A stretch of DNA of 64,000 nt from Nocardioides sp. Root140 (GTDB taxonomy: Bacteria; Actinomycetota; Actinomycetes; Propionibacteriales; Nocardioidaceae). Below the pieces are notes generated by a model. That model had not been told where the DNA came from. It did no database searches and was given only the letters and a program-made list of their open reading frames with translations. Position numbers and translations under genes: made by a program. This document shows, piece by piece, positions 47,145 to 56,500 of the stretch (positions are counted from its first letter, which is position 1; the number at the start of each line of letters is the position of its first letter). The stretch lies in assembly GCF_001426745.1 (NCBI RefSeq), contig NZ_LMFI01000001.1, positions 410,000-473,999 on the forward strand, written 5' to 3'.

Positions 47145-48742
47145 TGGCCGTCGCCACCGCCCACTGCGTCGCCCTCGAGGGGGCCATCGGTCACCTCATC
47201 GACGTCCAGGTCGACGTCTCCCAAGGCGTGGTGGTGACCAGTCTGGTCGGTCGCCCGGACGCCTCGATCAACGAGGCCCGCGACCGCTGCCGCACCGCGA
47301 TCTCCAACAGCGGCTTCGACTGGCCGGCCACGAGACGGGTGACCATCCTGCTGTCGCCCGCAGACCTGCCCAAGCGCGGCACCCACTTCGACCTCGCGAT
47401 CGCGGTGGGCGTGCTCGCTGCCGCCGACCCGAAGAACACCCTGCGCGACGCGCTCGAGGGCACGGTGATGATCGGTGAGCTCACCCTCGACGGACGGCTG
47501 CGCACGGTGCCCGGTGTGCTTGCGATGACCATGGCCGCCTCGGCCCGCGGCTTCCGTCGGGTGTTCGTGCCCGAGCCACAGTCCGCGGAGGCGGCACTGG
47601 TGCCCGGCATGTCCGTGTTCGGGTTCCGCTCCCTGGCCCAGGTCATCGCCGAGCTGCGCGGGCTGGAGGTGCCCGACGCTCCGTCGGTCGACTGCAACAC
47701 CTCCGGCAACCTGCTCACCTGGCAGGGCGACCACCGCCTCGACGAGGTCGACATGGCCGACATCATCGGCATGGACGACGCCCGCTACGCGATGGAGGTG
47801 GCCGCGGCCGGCGGGCACCACCTGATGCTGACCGGTCCGAAGGGCGCCGGAAAGACCTCGCTCGCCGAGCGCATCCCCGGCATCCTTCCCGACCTCGCGC
47901 TCGACGAGGCCCTCGAGCTGACCGCGATCCTGTCGCTCTCCGGAGTGCTCGACGGCGGCCAGGGGCTGATCACCAAGCGGCCGTTCTTCGCGCCACACCA
48001 CTCGGCCTCCAGGGTCAGCCTGCTCGGCGGCGGCACCGGTCGGGTGCGTCCCGGTGAGATCAGCCGCGCCCACCACGGCGTGCTCTTCCTCGACGAGTTC
48101 CCCTTGTTCAACAACGACATCATCGAGGCGCTCCGCCAGCCACTCGAGTCGGGCGAGGTGACCATCGCCCGCGGCGAGGAGACCGCGACGTACCCCGCCC
48201 GGGGCATGTTCGTGCTGGCCTGCAACCCGTGCCGGTGCGGCAACTACTCGTCCGACCCGGTGAGCGACTCGTGCAAGTGCAAGGAGGTCGTCCGGCGTGA
48301 CTACCGGCTCAAGCTCGAGGGCCCGGTGATGGACCGCATCGACATCACGCGTCACGTCAGGCCGGTTCCGAAGTCGGCCGGCCGCGACCCGCTGAACAGG
48401 CCGGAGAGCTCCTCCTCGATCCGCGCGCGGGTCACCGCGGCGCGGCGCGTCCAGACCGAGCGGTACGCCGGACTCTCCTGGCGCATCAACGGACAGGCTC
48501 CGGGCCCCGTGCTCCGCGATCGCTGGCCGTTGACCGACGAGGCAGCCACCCGACTCGACGAGGCGATCTATGGGGGAGAGATCACCCGACGCGGTGGCAC
48601 CCGGGTGCATCGCCTGGCCTGGACGGTCGCGGACCTGGCCGGGGTCGAGCAACCCGGACTCCCCGAGGTGGAGACCGCCCTGGCACTGCGCACCGGCCAG
48701 CCACTGGCCCTGTCCGCCCTGTCCGGACGAGCGGCCGGATGA
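47144..48742 (+). CDS. comM: ComM/YifB family Mg-chelatase-like ATPase
   Basis: A 532-residue AAA+ protein. The N-terminal Lon-protease-like fold (DVSQGVVVTSLVGRPDASIN) precedes the ATPase with P-loop GPKGAGKTSLAERIPG near residue 230, and LFLDEFPLFNNDIIEALRQP as Walker B and sensor region. The cysteine cluster CNPCRCGNYSS...CKC is characteristic. ComM is a helicase that promotes branch migration during natural transformation in Proteobacteria; in actinomycetes the role is inferred. It overlaps both yraN and dprA. Confidence 0.94.
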   Translation: MAVATAHCVALEGAIGHLIDVQVDVSQGVVVTSLVGRPDASINEARDRCRTAISNSGFDWPATRRVTILLSPADLPKRGTHFDLAIAVGVLAAADPKNTLRDALEGTVMIGELTLDGRLRTVPGVLAMTMAASARGFRRVFVPEPQSAEAALVPGMSVFGFRSLAQVIAELRGLEVPDAPSVDCNTSGNLLTWQGDHRLDEVDMADIIGMDDARYAMEVAAAGGHHLMLTGPKGAGKTSLAERIPGILPDLALDEALELTAILSLSGVLDGGQGLITKRPFFAPHHSASRVSLLGGGTGRVRPGEISRAHHGVLFLDEFPLFNNDIIEALRQPLESGEVTIARGEETATYPARGMFVLACNPCRCGNYSSDPVSDSCKCKEVVRRDYRLKLEGPVMDRIDITRHVRPVPKSAGRDPLNRPESSSSIRARVTAARRVQTERYAGLSWRINGQAPGPVLRDRWPLTDEAATRLDEAIYGGEITRRGGTRVHRLAWTVADLAGVEQPGLPEVETALALRTGQPLALSALSGRAAG

Positions 48743-49878
48743 CCGCCGCGCATGACGAGCGGTTGGCGCGCATCGCCCTGGGCCAGCTGGCCGAACCGGG
48801 AGACGTCCGCATCCGCCACCTCGTCGACGAGATGGGCCCTGCCACGTTGCACGACGCGCTGATGAACGACCGCGGTCCCGACGGACTGCTGAGTGATCTC
48901 GCGGTGCGACTTGCCGACCTCGATCCGGTGGGCGACCTCGAGCGGGCCCGGCGACTCGGCATCAGATACATCGTGCCCGGTGACGACGAGTGGCCGGTCC
49001 AGGTCGACGACCTGGGCTCGTGCGAGGTGGTTCAGGACCGCACGGGTGCGCCGCTCGGCCTCTGGGTGAAGGGGCCGTTGCGGCTCGACGAGATCGCCGA
49101 CTCGGTCGGCGTGGTCGGCTCACGCAGCGCCACGACGTACGGCGCCGAGATGGCCGGCGGCATCTCCGCCGAGGTTGCCGCCACCGGCACGTGCGTGGTC
49201 TCCGGTGCTGCGTTCGGTATCGACCAGGCGGCGCACCGTGGGGCGTTGTCCGCTGGCGGTCGCACCGTCGCGGTGCTCGCCTGCGGTGTCGACCGCGCCT
49301 ACCCGGCCGCCCATGCGAGCCTGATCGACTATCTCGCCGAGCACGGTGCCGTCGTCTCCGAGCTGGCGCCCGGATGCTCGCCGATGCGGTCGAGGTTCCT
49401 GGCCAGGAACCGCCTGATCGCGGGACTGACCCGGGGCACCGTCGTCGTGGAGGCAGCCGTGCGCTCGGGCGCGTTGAACACGGCCAACTGGGCAACCCGG
49501 CTGAACCGGCCCTTGATGGCGGTGCCCGGCCCGGTGACCAGTGCGCAGTCCCAGGGCGCCCACCAGCTCATCCGCACCGGGGCCGCCGAGCTGGTCACCC
49601 AGGGCTCGGAGGTGCTCGAGCTGGTGAAGCCCGCAGGGGAGTACCTCTTCGAGGAGCCACGAGGCCCCGAGCGGCGCCGCGACAGGCTGCGCTCCCGGGA
49701 GGCCCAGGTGCTCGAGGCGGTCCCGGTCGTCACCCCGGCCGGCGCGGCCTCCATCGCGCGCACGGCGGGTATCGCGCTGGTCGACGTGGCCAGGGCCTTG
49801 TGCAAGCTCGAGTCCGGAGGACTGGTCTCCCGCGGTCTGGGCGGATGGACGCTCACGGAGGCCGCCCGTGAACGCTGA
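48739..49878 (+). CDS. dprA: DNA processing protein DprA
   Basis: A 379-residue Rossmann-fold protein that loads RecA on incoming single-stranded DNA. VGVVGSRSATTYG opens the domain; SGAAFGIDQAAHRGAL and ACGVDRAYPAAHASL follow, with RNRLIAGLTRGTVVVEA as the central block. The C-terminal winged helix (about 315-379) is present. ATG 48739 overlaps comM (ATGA). Other competence genes are not in this window. Confidence 0.95.
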   Translation: MTAAHDERLARIALGQLAEPGDVRIRHLVDEMGPATLHDALMNDRGPDGLLSDLAVRLADLDPVGDLERARRLGIRYIVPGDDEWPVQVDDLGSCEVVQDRTGAPLGLWVKGPLRLDEIADSVGVVGSRSATTYGAEMAGGISAEVAATGTCVVSGAAFGIDQAAHRGALSAGGRTVAVLACGVDRAYPAAHASLIDYLAEHGAVVSELAPGCSPMRSRFLARNRLIAGLTRGTVVVEAAVRSGALNTANWATRLNRPLMAVPGPVTSAQSQGAHQLIRTGAAELVTQGSEVLELVKPAGEYLFEEPRGPERRRDRLRSREAQVLEAVPVVTPAGAASIARTAGIALVDVARALCKLESGGLVSRGLGGWTLTEAARER

Positions 49879-49952
49879 ACTGTTCTCCACAGGCGGGCGT
49901 TCGACGCTTCCGGCTTGCTTCGCGCCTGCGCAATGTGGGGCCACTGCGCACC

Positions 49953-49958
49953 TATGCT
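49953..49958 (+). promoter_or_regulatory. -10 box (TATGCT) of leaderless xerC
   Basis: TATGCT is followed by exactly 7 nt and the GTG at 49966; no ribosome site. Confidence 0.55.
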
Positions 49959-49965
49959 CGGCGAT

Positions 49966-50961
49966 GTGGAGGACCAAGGCGGCGAGCCGGATCGAGCCGG
50001 GCGGCCGGAAGAGCCGGCGCCCGAGCCAGACGAGGCCGCGAACGAGGTCCTGCCCGAGGCGATGATGCGGGTCCTGGCCGACTACGAGCGCCATCTCGTC
50101 TCTGAACGCGACCTGACGCCGCACACCGTGCGTGCCTACATGGGCGACGTCTCGTCCATGCTCGACCACGCCCATCGACTCGGCCACGATGACGCCTCAA
50201 GTCTTGATCTCAGAAGCCTGCGCAGCTGGCTGGCCAAGCAGCAGACCGTCGGGAAGTCACGCACCACGATCGCCAGGCGGGCAACCGCAGCCCGGGTCTT
50301 CACGGCCTGGCTCGCGCGGACCGGACGCTCGCTCACCGATGCCGGGAAGCTGCTCGCCTCGCCGAAGGCGCATCGGCCGCTGCCGGACGTGCTCCGGGCA
50401 GACGAAGCCCGTGAGCTCGTCGAGCAGGCGGCCGCGCTCGCCGATGACGGCAGCCCGGTCGGCATCCGCGACGTGGCGATGCTGGAGCTGATGTACGCCA
50501 CCGGCATGCGGGTGGGGGAGCTGTGCGGCCTCGACGTCGACGACCTCGACTTCGATCGCAACGTCGCCCGTGTGCTCGGCAAGGGCCGCAAGGAGCGCAT
50601 GGTGCCGTTCGGTGGTCCCGCGTCCAGGGCGCTCAAACGATGGCTGGACCACGGGCGACCGCACCTACGTGTTGAGGGTGCAGGACCGGCACTGTTCCTC
50701 GGTGCGCGGGGCAAGCGGATCGACCAGCGTGCGGTGCGCACCCTGGTGCACAAACGGATCCGCGAGGTGCCGGGCGCTCCCGACATCGGGCCGCACGGGC
50801 TGCGGCACACGGCGGCCACCCACCTGCTCGAGGGCGGAGCCGACCTGCGCACGGTCCAGGAGCTGCTCGGTCACTCGTCGATGGCGACCACGCAGATCTA
50901 CACGCACGTGACCAGCGAGCGCCTGCGGGCGGCGTACGCACAGGCCCACCCGAGGGCCTGA
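49966..50961 (+). CDS. xerC: Tyrosine recombinase XerC
   Basis: A 331-residue site-specific recombinase that resolves chromosome dimers at dif with XerD. The N-terminal SAM-like domain (LTPHTVRAYMGDVSSML) follows an acidic stretch of about 30 residues. The catalytic Arg is in TGMRVGELCGL (about 182), the His-x-x-Arg in GPHGLRHTAATHLL, the second His in LLGHSSM and the Tyr in TQIYTHVT (about 312). The position after dprA and before rpsB is the standard place for xerC in actinobacteria. GTG 49966 is set by the TATGCT box. Confidence 0.93.
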   Translation: MEDQGGEPDRAGRPEEPAPEPDEAANEVLPEAMMRVLADYERHLVSERDLTPHTVRAYMGDVSSMLDHAHRLGHDDASSLDLRSLRSWLAKQQTVGKSRTTIARRATAARVFTAWLARTGRSLTDAGKLLASPKAHRPLPDVLRADEARELVEQAAALADDGSPVGIRDVAMLELMYATGMRVGELCGLDVDDLDFDRNVARVLGKGRKERMVPFGGPASRALKRWLDHGRPHLRVEGAGPALFLGARGKRIDQRAVRTLVHKRIREVPGAPDIGPHGLRHTAATHLLEGGADLRTVQELLGHSSMATTQIYTHVTSERLRAAYAQAHPRA

Positions 50962-50969
50962 CGGGCAAC

Positions 50970-51575
50970 TCAGGCTTGGCCGAGCAACCCGAGGATGCCG
51001 CCCGTCGTCGGGGCGCGGTGGTCGATCGAGCCACGGCCCGGGATGCCGGAGAGGAGCGGGACCGCGAGCCCGTCGAACGGCAGCAGCCGCACCCGCTGCG
51101 AGTCGACGAGGTCGAGTGGGTCGAGGTAGACGTCGTCGACGTTGCGGATCCAGCCCCAGTGCAGGCAGGCCGAGGGCAGGCAGTGCGAACCGCGTGCCTC
51201 GAGGCGGCCGATCGGCGTGCCGGCCCCGACAGCGGTGCCGACGCGAGCCGTGGGCACCACGGGTTCGTACGTCGTGCGGGTGTCGCCGTGGGACACCACG
51301 ACGACCGAGCGGCCGGCGATCACGCCGGTGAACGACACGGAGCCGGGGAGCGCGGAGCGCACGACCTGCCCCGGAGAGCCGGCGAGGTCGACGCCACGAT
51401 GGCCTCGTCCCCACCGCGTGTCCGGGGGGTCGAATCCGGTCACGACGGCGGGGCGAGGAGCGAGTGGCCAGACCCCTTGGGGGTCGTCACCCGCCACAGC
51501 GGACCCGATGCCCACACCGAGTCCCAGCAGCTGGGGGGTCAGCAGCAGGGGGAGGAGGAGGAGTCGGATTCGCAT
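50970..51575 (-). CDS. M23 (LytM-type) peptidase
   Basis: A 201-residue secreted protein. [20 protein letters not shown] is the signal segment. The LytM domain has the zinc-binding GHRGVDLAG (His-x3-Asp) and [20 protein letters not shown], the variant ending usual in actinobacteria. It should cut peptide cross-links in the cell wall or act as an amidase activator. ATG 51575 was chosen because a GGAG-rich ribosome site lies upstream. It converges with xerC (eight bases) and is divergent from rpsB. Confidence 0.9.
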   Translation of the reverse strand: MRIRLLLLPLLLTPQLLGLGVGIGSAVAGDDPQGVWPLAPRPAVVTGFDPPDTRWGRGHRGVDLAGSPGQVVRSALPGSVSFTGVIAGRSVVVVSHGDTRTTYEPVVPTARVGTAVGAGTPIGRLEARGSHCLPSACLHWGWIRNVDDVYLDPLDLVDSQRVRLLPFDGLAVPLLSGIPGRGSIDHRAPTTGGILGLLGQA

Positions 51576-51739
51576 GTCGATCAGGATGCCCGTCAGCCCG
51601 GTTCGCCGAGCGTCAGAGGACGCGACCTGTGGAGAAGTGAGGCGCCGGATCGCATGTGCGCGGAAACCGGTCGAGAGGGGGCCGAGTCCCGGCGAACTCA
51701 CGACGGGTCGGCGATTGGTGGGGTTCGGCCCTCATCAAC

Positions 51740-52014
51740 TAGTCTGGTCACCGCAATCCATCCGTGGATTGACTTCGCACGCTCGCAGACCACGACGTAC
51801 CTCCCGGGGTACGACCACCCGTGGGCGACGTACCTCAGTTCCGGCCCCGGCCGGATTGGTTCGCCGCGCGGCGTCAGGGCAGTCGGCACCCGTCGGCTGT
51901 GGAACTGAAAACAACGCTGGTCCGCACGCTGGCCCGCCTCTCCGACGCCGATCACCGGCCGGGAGCAAGGCAGGCACCAACGGTGCGCAGGCCACACCAT
52001 CAGAAAGTAGAAAC
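51740..52014 (+). promoter_or_regulatory. rpsB promoter and structured leader
   Basis: TAGTCT (51740-51745) is a likely -10, giving a leader of about 265 nt. GGTACG (51808-51813) can pair either with CGTACC at 51796-51801 or with CGTACC at 51829-51834; the second encloses CCAC-CC-GTGG (51815-51824). GACGTACCTC is repeated at 51794 and 51827. The ribosome site AGAAAG lies just before the rpsB ATG. The rest of the 439-bp gap from the M23 start (51576-51739) holds nothing else I recognise. Confidence 0.55.
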
Positions 52015-53157
52015 ATGGCAGTCGTCACCATGCGCCAGCTCCTCGAGAGCGGCGTCCACTTCGGACACCAGACCCGTCGCTGGAACCCGAAGATGAAGCG
52101 CTTCATCATGACCGAGCGCAACGGCATCTACATCATCGACCTGCAGCAGTCGCTGGCCTACATCGACCGCTCGTACGCCTTCATCAAGGAGACGGTCGCC
52201 AAGGGCGGCGTCGTGATGTTCGTCGGCACCAAGAAGCAGGCCCAGGAGGCCATCGCCGAGCAGGCGACCCGCGTCGGCATGCCCTACGTCAACCAGCGTT
52301 GGCTCGGCGGCATGCTCACCAACTTCCAGACGGTGCACCAGCGGATCAACCGCCTCAAGGAGCTCGACGAGATCGACTTCGACGACGTCGCGGGCTCCAA
52401 CCGCACCAAGAAGGAACTGCTTCAGATGAAGCGGGAGCGCACCAAGCTCGACAAGACCCTCGGTGGCATCCGCGAGATGACGCGTACGCCGTCCGCCGTG
52501 TGGATCGTCGACACGAACAAGGAGCACCTGGCTGTCGAGGAGGCGCGCAAGCTGCGCATCCCGATCATCGGCATCCTCGACTCCAACTGCGACCCCGACC
52601 TGGTCGACTTCCCGATCCCGGGCAACGACGACGCGATCCGCGCTGTCGGCCTGCTGACCCGCGTGGTCGCCGACGCCGTCGCCGAGGGCCTCATCGCCCG
52701 CTCCGGTGGCAAGTCCGAGGGCACTGCCGAGGAGCCGCTGGCCGAGTGGGAGCGCGAGCTCCTCGAGGGTGACGCCGCCAAGACGGCCGCCGAGGCCACC
52801 GGTGGCGACGCCACCGACACCCCGGCCGCCGAGGCCACCGGTGCCGCTGCGGAGGCCCCCGCGGCCGCTGCCGTCGCCGAGGCCGCTGTCGAGGCTCCCG
52901 CCGAGGTCAAGCCGCTGGCCGACGTCCCCGCCGGTGAGTTCGGTGCCGACTCGGCTCCGGCCAACGAGGACGGCTCGGCTCCCGAGGGCTTCGAGATCAA
53001 GGGCAACAAGGACTCGATGAAGTTCCACGCGCCGACGAGCCCCTGGTACGGCCGCACCATCGCCGAGGTCTGGTTCAAGACCGCTGAGGCTGCCGAGGCC
53101 GCTGGCTTCGTCAACGCCGAGCACAAGGCAGACGAGAAGGCTGACGACAAGGCCTGA
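52015..53157 (+). CDS. rpsB: 30S ribosomal protein S2 with extra C-terminal domain
   Basis: Residues 1 to about 235 are canonical S2 ([61 protein letters not shown] split between them). The protein is 380 residues, over 100 more than usual. After an Ala/Glu/Pro linker (about 245-320) comes a compact conserved-looking block: [16 protein letters not shown], then [16 protein letters not shown] and AEAAEAAGF (about 325-370). This resembles the short module that annotation pipelines call a 'sunset' domain, seen on several actinobacterial proteins. The tail ends Lys/Asp-rich. Tsf follows after a strong hairpin. Confidence 0.95.
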   Translation: MAVVTMRQLLESGVHFGHQTRRWNPKMKRFIMTERNGIYIIDLQQSLAYIDRSYAFIKETVAKGGVVMFVGTKKQAQEAIAEQATRVGMPYVNQRWLGGMLTNFQTVHQRINRLKELDEIDFDDVAGSNRTKKELLQMKRERTKLDKTLGGIREMTRTPSAVWIVDTNKEHLAVEEARKLRIPIIGILDSNCDPDLVDFPIPGNDDAIRAVGLLTRVVADAVAEGLIARSGGKSEGTAEEPLAEWERELLEGDAAKTAAEATGGDATDTPAAEATGAAAEAPAAAAVAEAAVEAPAEVKPLADVPAGEFGADSAPANEDGSAPEGFEIKGNKDSMKFHAPTSPWYGRTIAEVWFKTAEAAEAAGFVNAEHKADEKADDKA

Positions 53158-53200
53158 CGACCCGGGCCGCGAGGCCTGAGCCGTACGCATTCGCTTCACC

Positions 53201-53231
53201 GGCGGCCGCGCCCAACGCGGGCGCGGCCGCC
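53201..53231. terminator. Hairpin (attenuator) between rpsB and tsf
   Basis: GGCGGCCGCGCCC (53201-53213) pairs perfectly with GGGCGCGGCCGCC (53219-53231), loop AACGC. No T run; probably sets the S2 to EF-Ts ratio. Confidence 0.7.
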
Positions 53232-53251
53232 GACTTCGAGGAAGAAGGATC

Positions 53252-54064
53252 ATGGCTAACTTCTCCGCAGCCGACGTCAAGCGGCTCCGCGAGCTCACCA
53301 GCGCCGGCATGATGGACTGCAAGAAGGCGCTCGACGAGGCCGACGGTGACTTCGACAAGGCCGTCGAGCTGCTCCGGGTCAAGGGTGCCGCCAAGGCTGC
53401 TGCCCGTGGCGCCGAGCGCGAGGCCTCCGCCGGCCTGGTCGCCAGCTCCGGTGGCGCCCTCGTCGAGCTGAAGAGCGAGACCGACTTCGTCGCCAAGAAC
53501 GAAGAGTTCATCGCCACCGCCCAGCGCATCGCCGAGGCTGCTGACGCCGCCAAGGCCGCCGACACCGAGGCCCTCAAGGCGGTCGAGCTGGACGGCAAGA
53601 CCGTCGGCGAGGTCGTCGAGAGCCTCGCCATCACCATCGGCGAGAAGATCGAGCTCGGCAACGTCGCCTACTTCGACGGCCCGGTCACGGTCTACCTGCA
53701 CAAGCGTGCCGCCGACCTGCCGCCCGCCGTGGGCGTCCTGGTCGAGTACGAAGGCGACGAGGCCGCTGCCAAGGCTGCCGCGATGCAGGTTGCCGCGCTC
53801 AAGGCGCAGTACCTCACGCGTGACGAGGTGCCGGCCGACATCGTCGCCGCCGAGCGCGACGTCCTGCAGAAGAAGACGATCGAGGAGGGCAAGCCCGAGG
53901 CTGCCGTCGCCAAGATCGTCGAAGGCCGCATCGGCGGCTTCTTCAAGGAGATCGTCCTGCTCGAGCAGGAGTCGGTCGTCGAGAGCAAGAAGACGGTCAA
54001 GGCCGTCCTCGACGCTTCCAACACCACCGTGAAGCGCTTCGCCCGCTTCGAGGTCGGCGCCTGA
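53252..54064 (+). CDS. tsf: Elongation factor Ts
   Basis: A 270-residue nucleotide exchange factor for EF-Tu. The N-terminal UBA-like part has [19 protein letters not shown], and the core carries [12 protein letters not shown], the signature that contacts EF-Tu. The length fits the one-and-a-half-domain form of actinobacteria. The start is ATG 53252 with AAGAAGGA upstream. A perfect 18-bp hairpin follows the stop. Confidence 0.97.
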   Translation: MANFSAADVKRLRELTSAGMMDCKKALDEADGDFDKAVELLRVKGAAKAAARGAEREASAGLVASSGGALVELKSETDFVAKNEEFIATAQRIAEAADAAKAADTEALKAVELDGKTVGEVVESLAITIGEKIELGNVAYFDGPVTVYLHKRAADLPPAVGVLVEYEGDEAAAKAAAMQVAALKAQYLTRDEVPADIVAAERDVLQKKTIEEGKPEAAVAKIVEGRIGGFFKEIVLLEQESVVESKKTVKAVLDASNTTVKRFARFEVGA

Positions 54065-54089
54065 CCCCAGGTCCACACAGCTCCACCCG

Positions 54090-54129
54090 TTCAGGGGCGG
54101 TACGACGAACGCGTCGTACCGCCCCTGAA
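54090..54129. terminator. Strong terminator hairpin after tsf
   Basis: TTCAGGGGCGGTACGACG (54090-54107) and CGTCGTACCGCCCCTGAA (54112-54129) form a perfect 18-bp stem with an AACG loop. Confidence 0.85.
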
Positions 54130-54200
54130 TGCATTGCGGATCACGTGGAACCTCGTCTCGGAGCGGCCCGTCGGGTTCGACCGGGACACCGACACTCAAG

Positions 54201-54206
54201 TAGGTT
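54201..54206 (+). promoter_or_regulatory. -10 box (TAGGTT) for pyrH
   Basis: TAGGTT lies 38 nt before the pyrH GTG. The transcript would start near 54213 and include the GAAGGGA ribosome site, which decides for GTG 54245 over ATG 54209. Confidence 0.5.
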
Positions 54207-54244
54207 GCATGACGACGATCGACCTCCTCGAAGGGAATGCCTCC

Positions 54245-54961
54245 GTGACGCCGTACAAGCGAGTCCTGCTCAAGCTCTCCGGTGAGGTCTTCGGTGGTGG
54301 CCAGGTCGGTGTCGACCCCGACGTGGTGCAGAAGGTGGCGGCCGAGATCGCCGCCGTCGTGCGTGCGGGAACGCAGATCGCGGTCGTGACCGGTGGAGGC
54401 AACTTCTTCCGGGGAGCGGAGCTCCAGCAGCGTGGCATGGACCGCGTGCGCGCCGACTACATGGGCATGCTCGGCATCGTGATGAACTGCCTGGCGCTCC
54501 AGGACTTCCTCGAGAAGGAAGGCATCGACACCCGCGTGCAGACCGCCATCACCATGGGCCAGGTCGCCGAGCCGTACATCCCGCGCCGCGCCATCCGTCA
54601 CATGGAGAAGGGCCGCGTGGTCATCTTCGGCGCCGGCATGGGCATGCCGTTCTTCTCCACCGACACGGTCGCCGTGCAGCGTGCGCTGGAGAGCAAGTGC
54701 GACGTCGTGCTGGTCGCCAAGAACGGCGTCGACGGTGTCTACACCGCCGACCCGAACGTCGACCCGACTGCCACGAAGCTCGACAGCGTGACCTACTCCG
54801 ACGCCATCAGCCGGGGCCTGCGCATCATGGACCAGACCGCCTTTGCGCTGTGTGGAGAGAACAAACTGCCGATGGTGGTCTTCGGGATGGAGCCCGAGGG
54901 CAACATCCTTCGCGTCGTCCAGGGTGAGAAGATTGGCACGCTCGTGAGCGCGGACAGCTGA
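54245..54961 (+). CDS. pyrH: Uridylate kinase
   Basis: A 238-residue amino-acid-kinase-fold enzyme that makes UDP from [18 protein letters not shown] is the phosphate-binding start; [27 protein letters not shown] and [12 protein letters not shown] are family blocks. GTG 54245 has GAAGGGA eight bases upstream; the ATG at 54209 in frame would add 12 residues but lies on the likely transcription start. The order rpsB-tsf-pyrH-frr-cdsA is kept across Gram-positives. Confidence 0.96.
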   Translation: MTPYKRVLLKLSGEVFGGGQVGVDPDVVQKVAAEIAAVVRAGTQIAVVTGGGNFFRGAELQQRGMDRVRADYMGMLGIVMNCLALQDFLEKEGIDTRVQTAITMGQVAEPYIPRRAIRHMEKGRVVIFGAGMGMPFFSTDTVAVQRALESKCDVVLVAKNGVDGVYTADPNVDPTATKLDSVTYSDAISRGLRIMDQTAFALCGENKLPMVVFGMEPEGNILRVVQGEKIGTLVSADS

Positions 54962-55024
54962 CCCAGCGGTGCCGACCGCCGTACGACGACCACCAGCCAC
55001 ATCCGTAGCGAACTAGGAGAAACC

Positions 55025-55582
55025 GTGATCAACCAGGTCCTGTCAGAAGCCGACCAGAAGATGGGCAAGTCGGTGGAGGCGACCCGCGAGGAGTTCGCAG
55101 CGATCCGCGCCGGCCGGGCGAACCCCAGCATGTTCAGCAAGCTGGTCGCCGACTACTACGGCACGCCGACGCCGCTGCAGCAGCTGGCCTCGTTCACCTC
55201 GCAGGACGCCCGCACGATCCTGATCGCACCCTTCGACATGAGCGCCATCGGTGCCATCGAGCGGTCGATCCGCGACTCCGACCTCGGCGTCAACCCGGCC
55301 AACGACGGCAAGACGCTCCGCTGCGTCTTCCCCGAGCTGACCGAGGAGCGCCGCAAGGAGTACATCAAGATCGCCAAGGCGAAGGCCGAGGACGGCCGGG
55401 TCTCGGTGCGCAACGTGCGCCGCACGGCCAAGCAGTCGCTGGAGAAGCTCGAGAAGGACGGCGAGGTCGGCAAGGACGACGTCACCGGTGCCGAGAAGAA
55501 GCTCGACGCCTCCACCAAGAAGCACACCGACGCGATCGACGACATGCTCAAGAACAAGGAAGCCGAGCTGCTCGAGGTCTGA
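55025..55582 (+). CDS. frr: Ribosome recycling factor
   Basis: A 185-residue tRNA-mimic protein that splits post-termination ribosomes with EF-G. The long helices are coded by EFAAIRAGRANPSMFSKL, ERRKEYIKIAKAKAEDGRV and the C-terminal Lys/Glu-rich region; VSVRNVRRTAKQSLEKL is the signature. Start GTG 55025 follows TAGGAGAAACC. It is probably co-transcribed with pyrH and cdsA. Confidence 0.97.
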   Translation: MINQVLSEADQKMGKSVEATREEFAAIRAGRANPSMFSKLVADYYGTPTPLQQLASFTSQDARTILIAPFDMSAIGAIERSIRDSDLGVNPANDGKTLRCVFPELTEERRKEYIKIAKAKAEDGRVSVRNVRRTAKQSLEKLEKDGEVGKDDVTGAEKKLDASTKKHTDAIDDMLKNKEAELLEV

Positions 55583-55592
55583 GCACCCCCTG

Positions 55593-56468
55593 ATGACTGC
55601 TGCCACGCCACCCGCCGCGCCCAAGAAGGACTACGGCCGCGCCGGACGAAACCTCCCCGCCTCGATCGCCTCCGCGGTCGTGCTGCTGGGGGCCATCGCC
55701 CTGTCGCTCGCGTTCTGGAAGACCGCGTTCATGGTCATCGTCGCGGTCGCTGTCGTGGTGGCCGTGTGGGAGCTCCGGCGCGGGCTGCTCACCCACGACA
55801 TCGACCTGCCCGAGCAACCCCTGATGGTGGGCGGCATCGTGATGGTCGTCGTCGCCTACTTCTGGGGCGCCCCGGCGCTGGTCACGGCCACGGCAGTCTC
55901 CGCCCTGGTGATCATGCTGTGGCTGCTGCGCCGCGGCGTCGACGGCTACGTCAAGAACGCCACGGCGTCCGTCTTCACGCTGATCTACGTGCCGTTCCTC
56001 GGCTCGTTCGTGGCACTCATGCTCGCCGAGGGCGGCGCCACCGGCTTCGAGCGTTGGGACGACGGGGTCAAGGGGATCCTCACGTTCATCCTCATGACGG
56101 TCGCTTCCGACATCGGCGGGTACGTCGCCGGGGTGCTCTTCGGCAAGCACCCGATGGCCCCGGTGATCTCTCCCAAGAAGTCGTGGGAGGGCTTCGCCGG
56201 CTCGTTCATCGCGTGTGTCGCCGCCGGCGTCGCCCTGGTCGTCCACCTGCTCGAGGGCGACTGGTGGGTCGGCGTGATCCTCGGCGCGATCGCAGTCGTG
56301 ATGGCCACTCTGGGCGACCTGTGCGAATCGGTGATGAAGCGCGACCTCGGCATCAAGGACATGTCGCAGATCATCCCCGGCCACGGCGGCCTGATGGACC
56401 GACTCGACTCCCTGCTGGCCACCATCGCCCCGATCTGGCTGCTCCTGCACTACCTGGTCTTCAACTAG
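55593..56468 (+). CDS. cdsA: Phosphatidate cytidylyltransferase
   Basis: A 291-residue membrane enzyme that makes CDP-diacylglycerol from phosphatidate and CTP. About seven to eight hydrophobic helices are visible. SDIGGYVAGVLFGKHPMAP and SPKKSWEG are the catalytic loops, and GDLCESVMKRDLGIKDM with IPGHGGLMDRLDS is the family signature. It starts 10 bases after the frr stop. Together with PlsC and GpsA in this window it covers three steps of phospholipid synthesis. Confidence 0.96.
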   Translation: MTAATPPAAPKKDYGRAGRNLPASIASAVVLLGAIALSLAFWKTAFMVIVAVAVVVAVWELRRGLLTHDIDLPEQPLMVGGIVMVVVAYFWGAPALVTATAVSALVIMLWLLRRGVDGYVKNATASVFTLIYVPFLGSFVALMLAEGGATGFERWDDGVKGILTFILMTVASDIGGYVAGVLFGKHPMAPVISPKKSWEGFAGSFIACVAAGVALVVHLLEGDWWVGVILGAIAVVMATLGDLCESVMKRDLGIKDMSQIIPGHGGLMDRLDSLLATIAPIWLLLHYLVFN

Positions 56469-56500
56469 TCGACCGATTGAGCGACAACGCCAGCCGCGCC

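Noticed and set aside
47144..49878. ComM-DprA as proof of natural competence
   Set aside because: Both are kept in most actinobacteria regardless of competence, and no uptake genes (comEA, comEC) are in the window.
49966..50961. The tyrosine recombinase as a phage or element integrase
   Set aside because: Its place between dprA and rpsB, its length and motifs fit core XerC; no att repeats or cargo genes are next to it.
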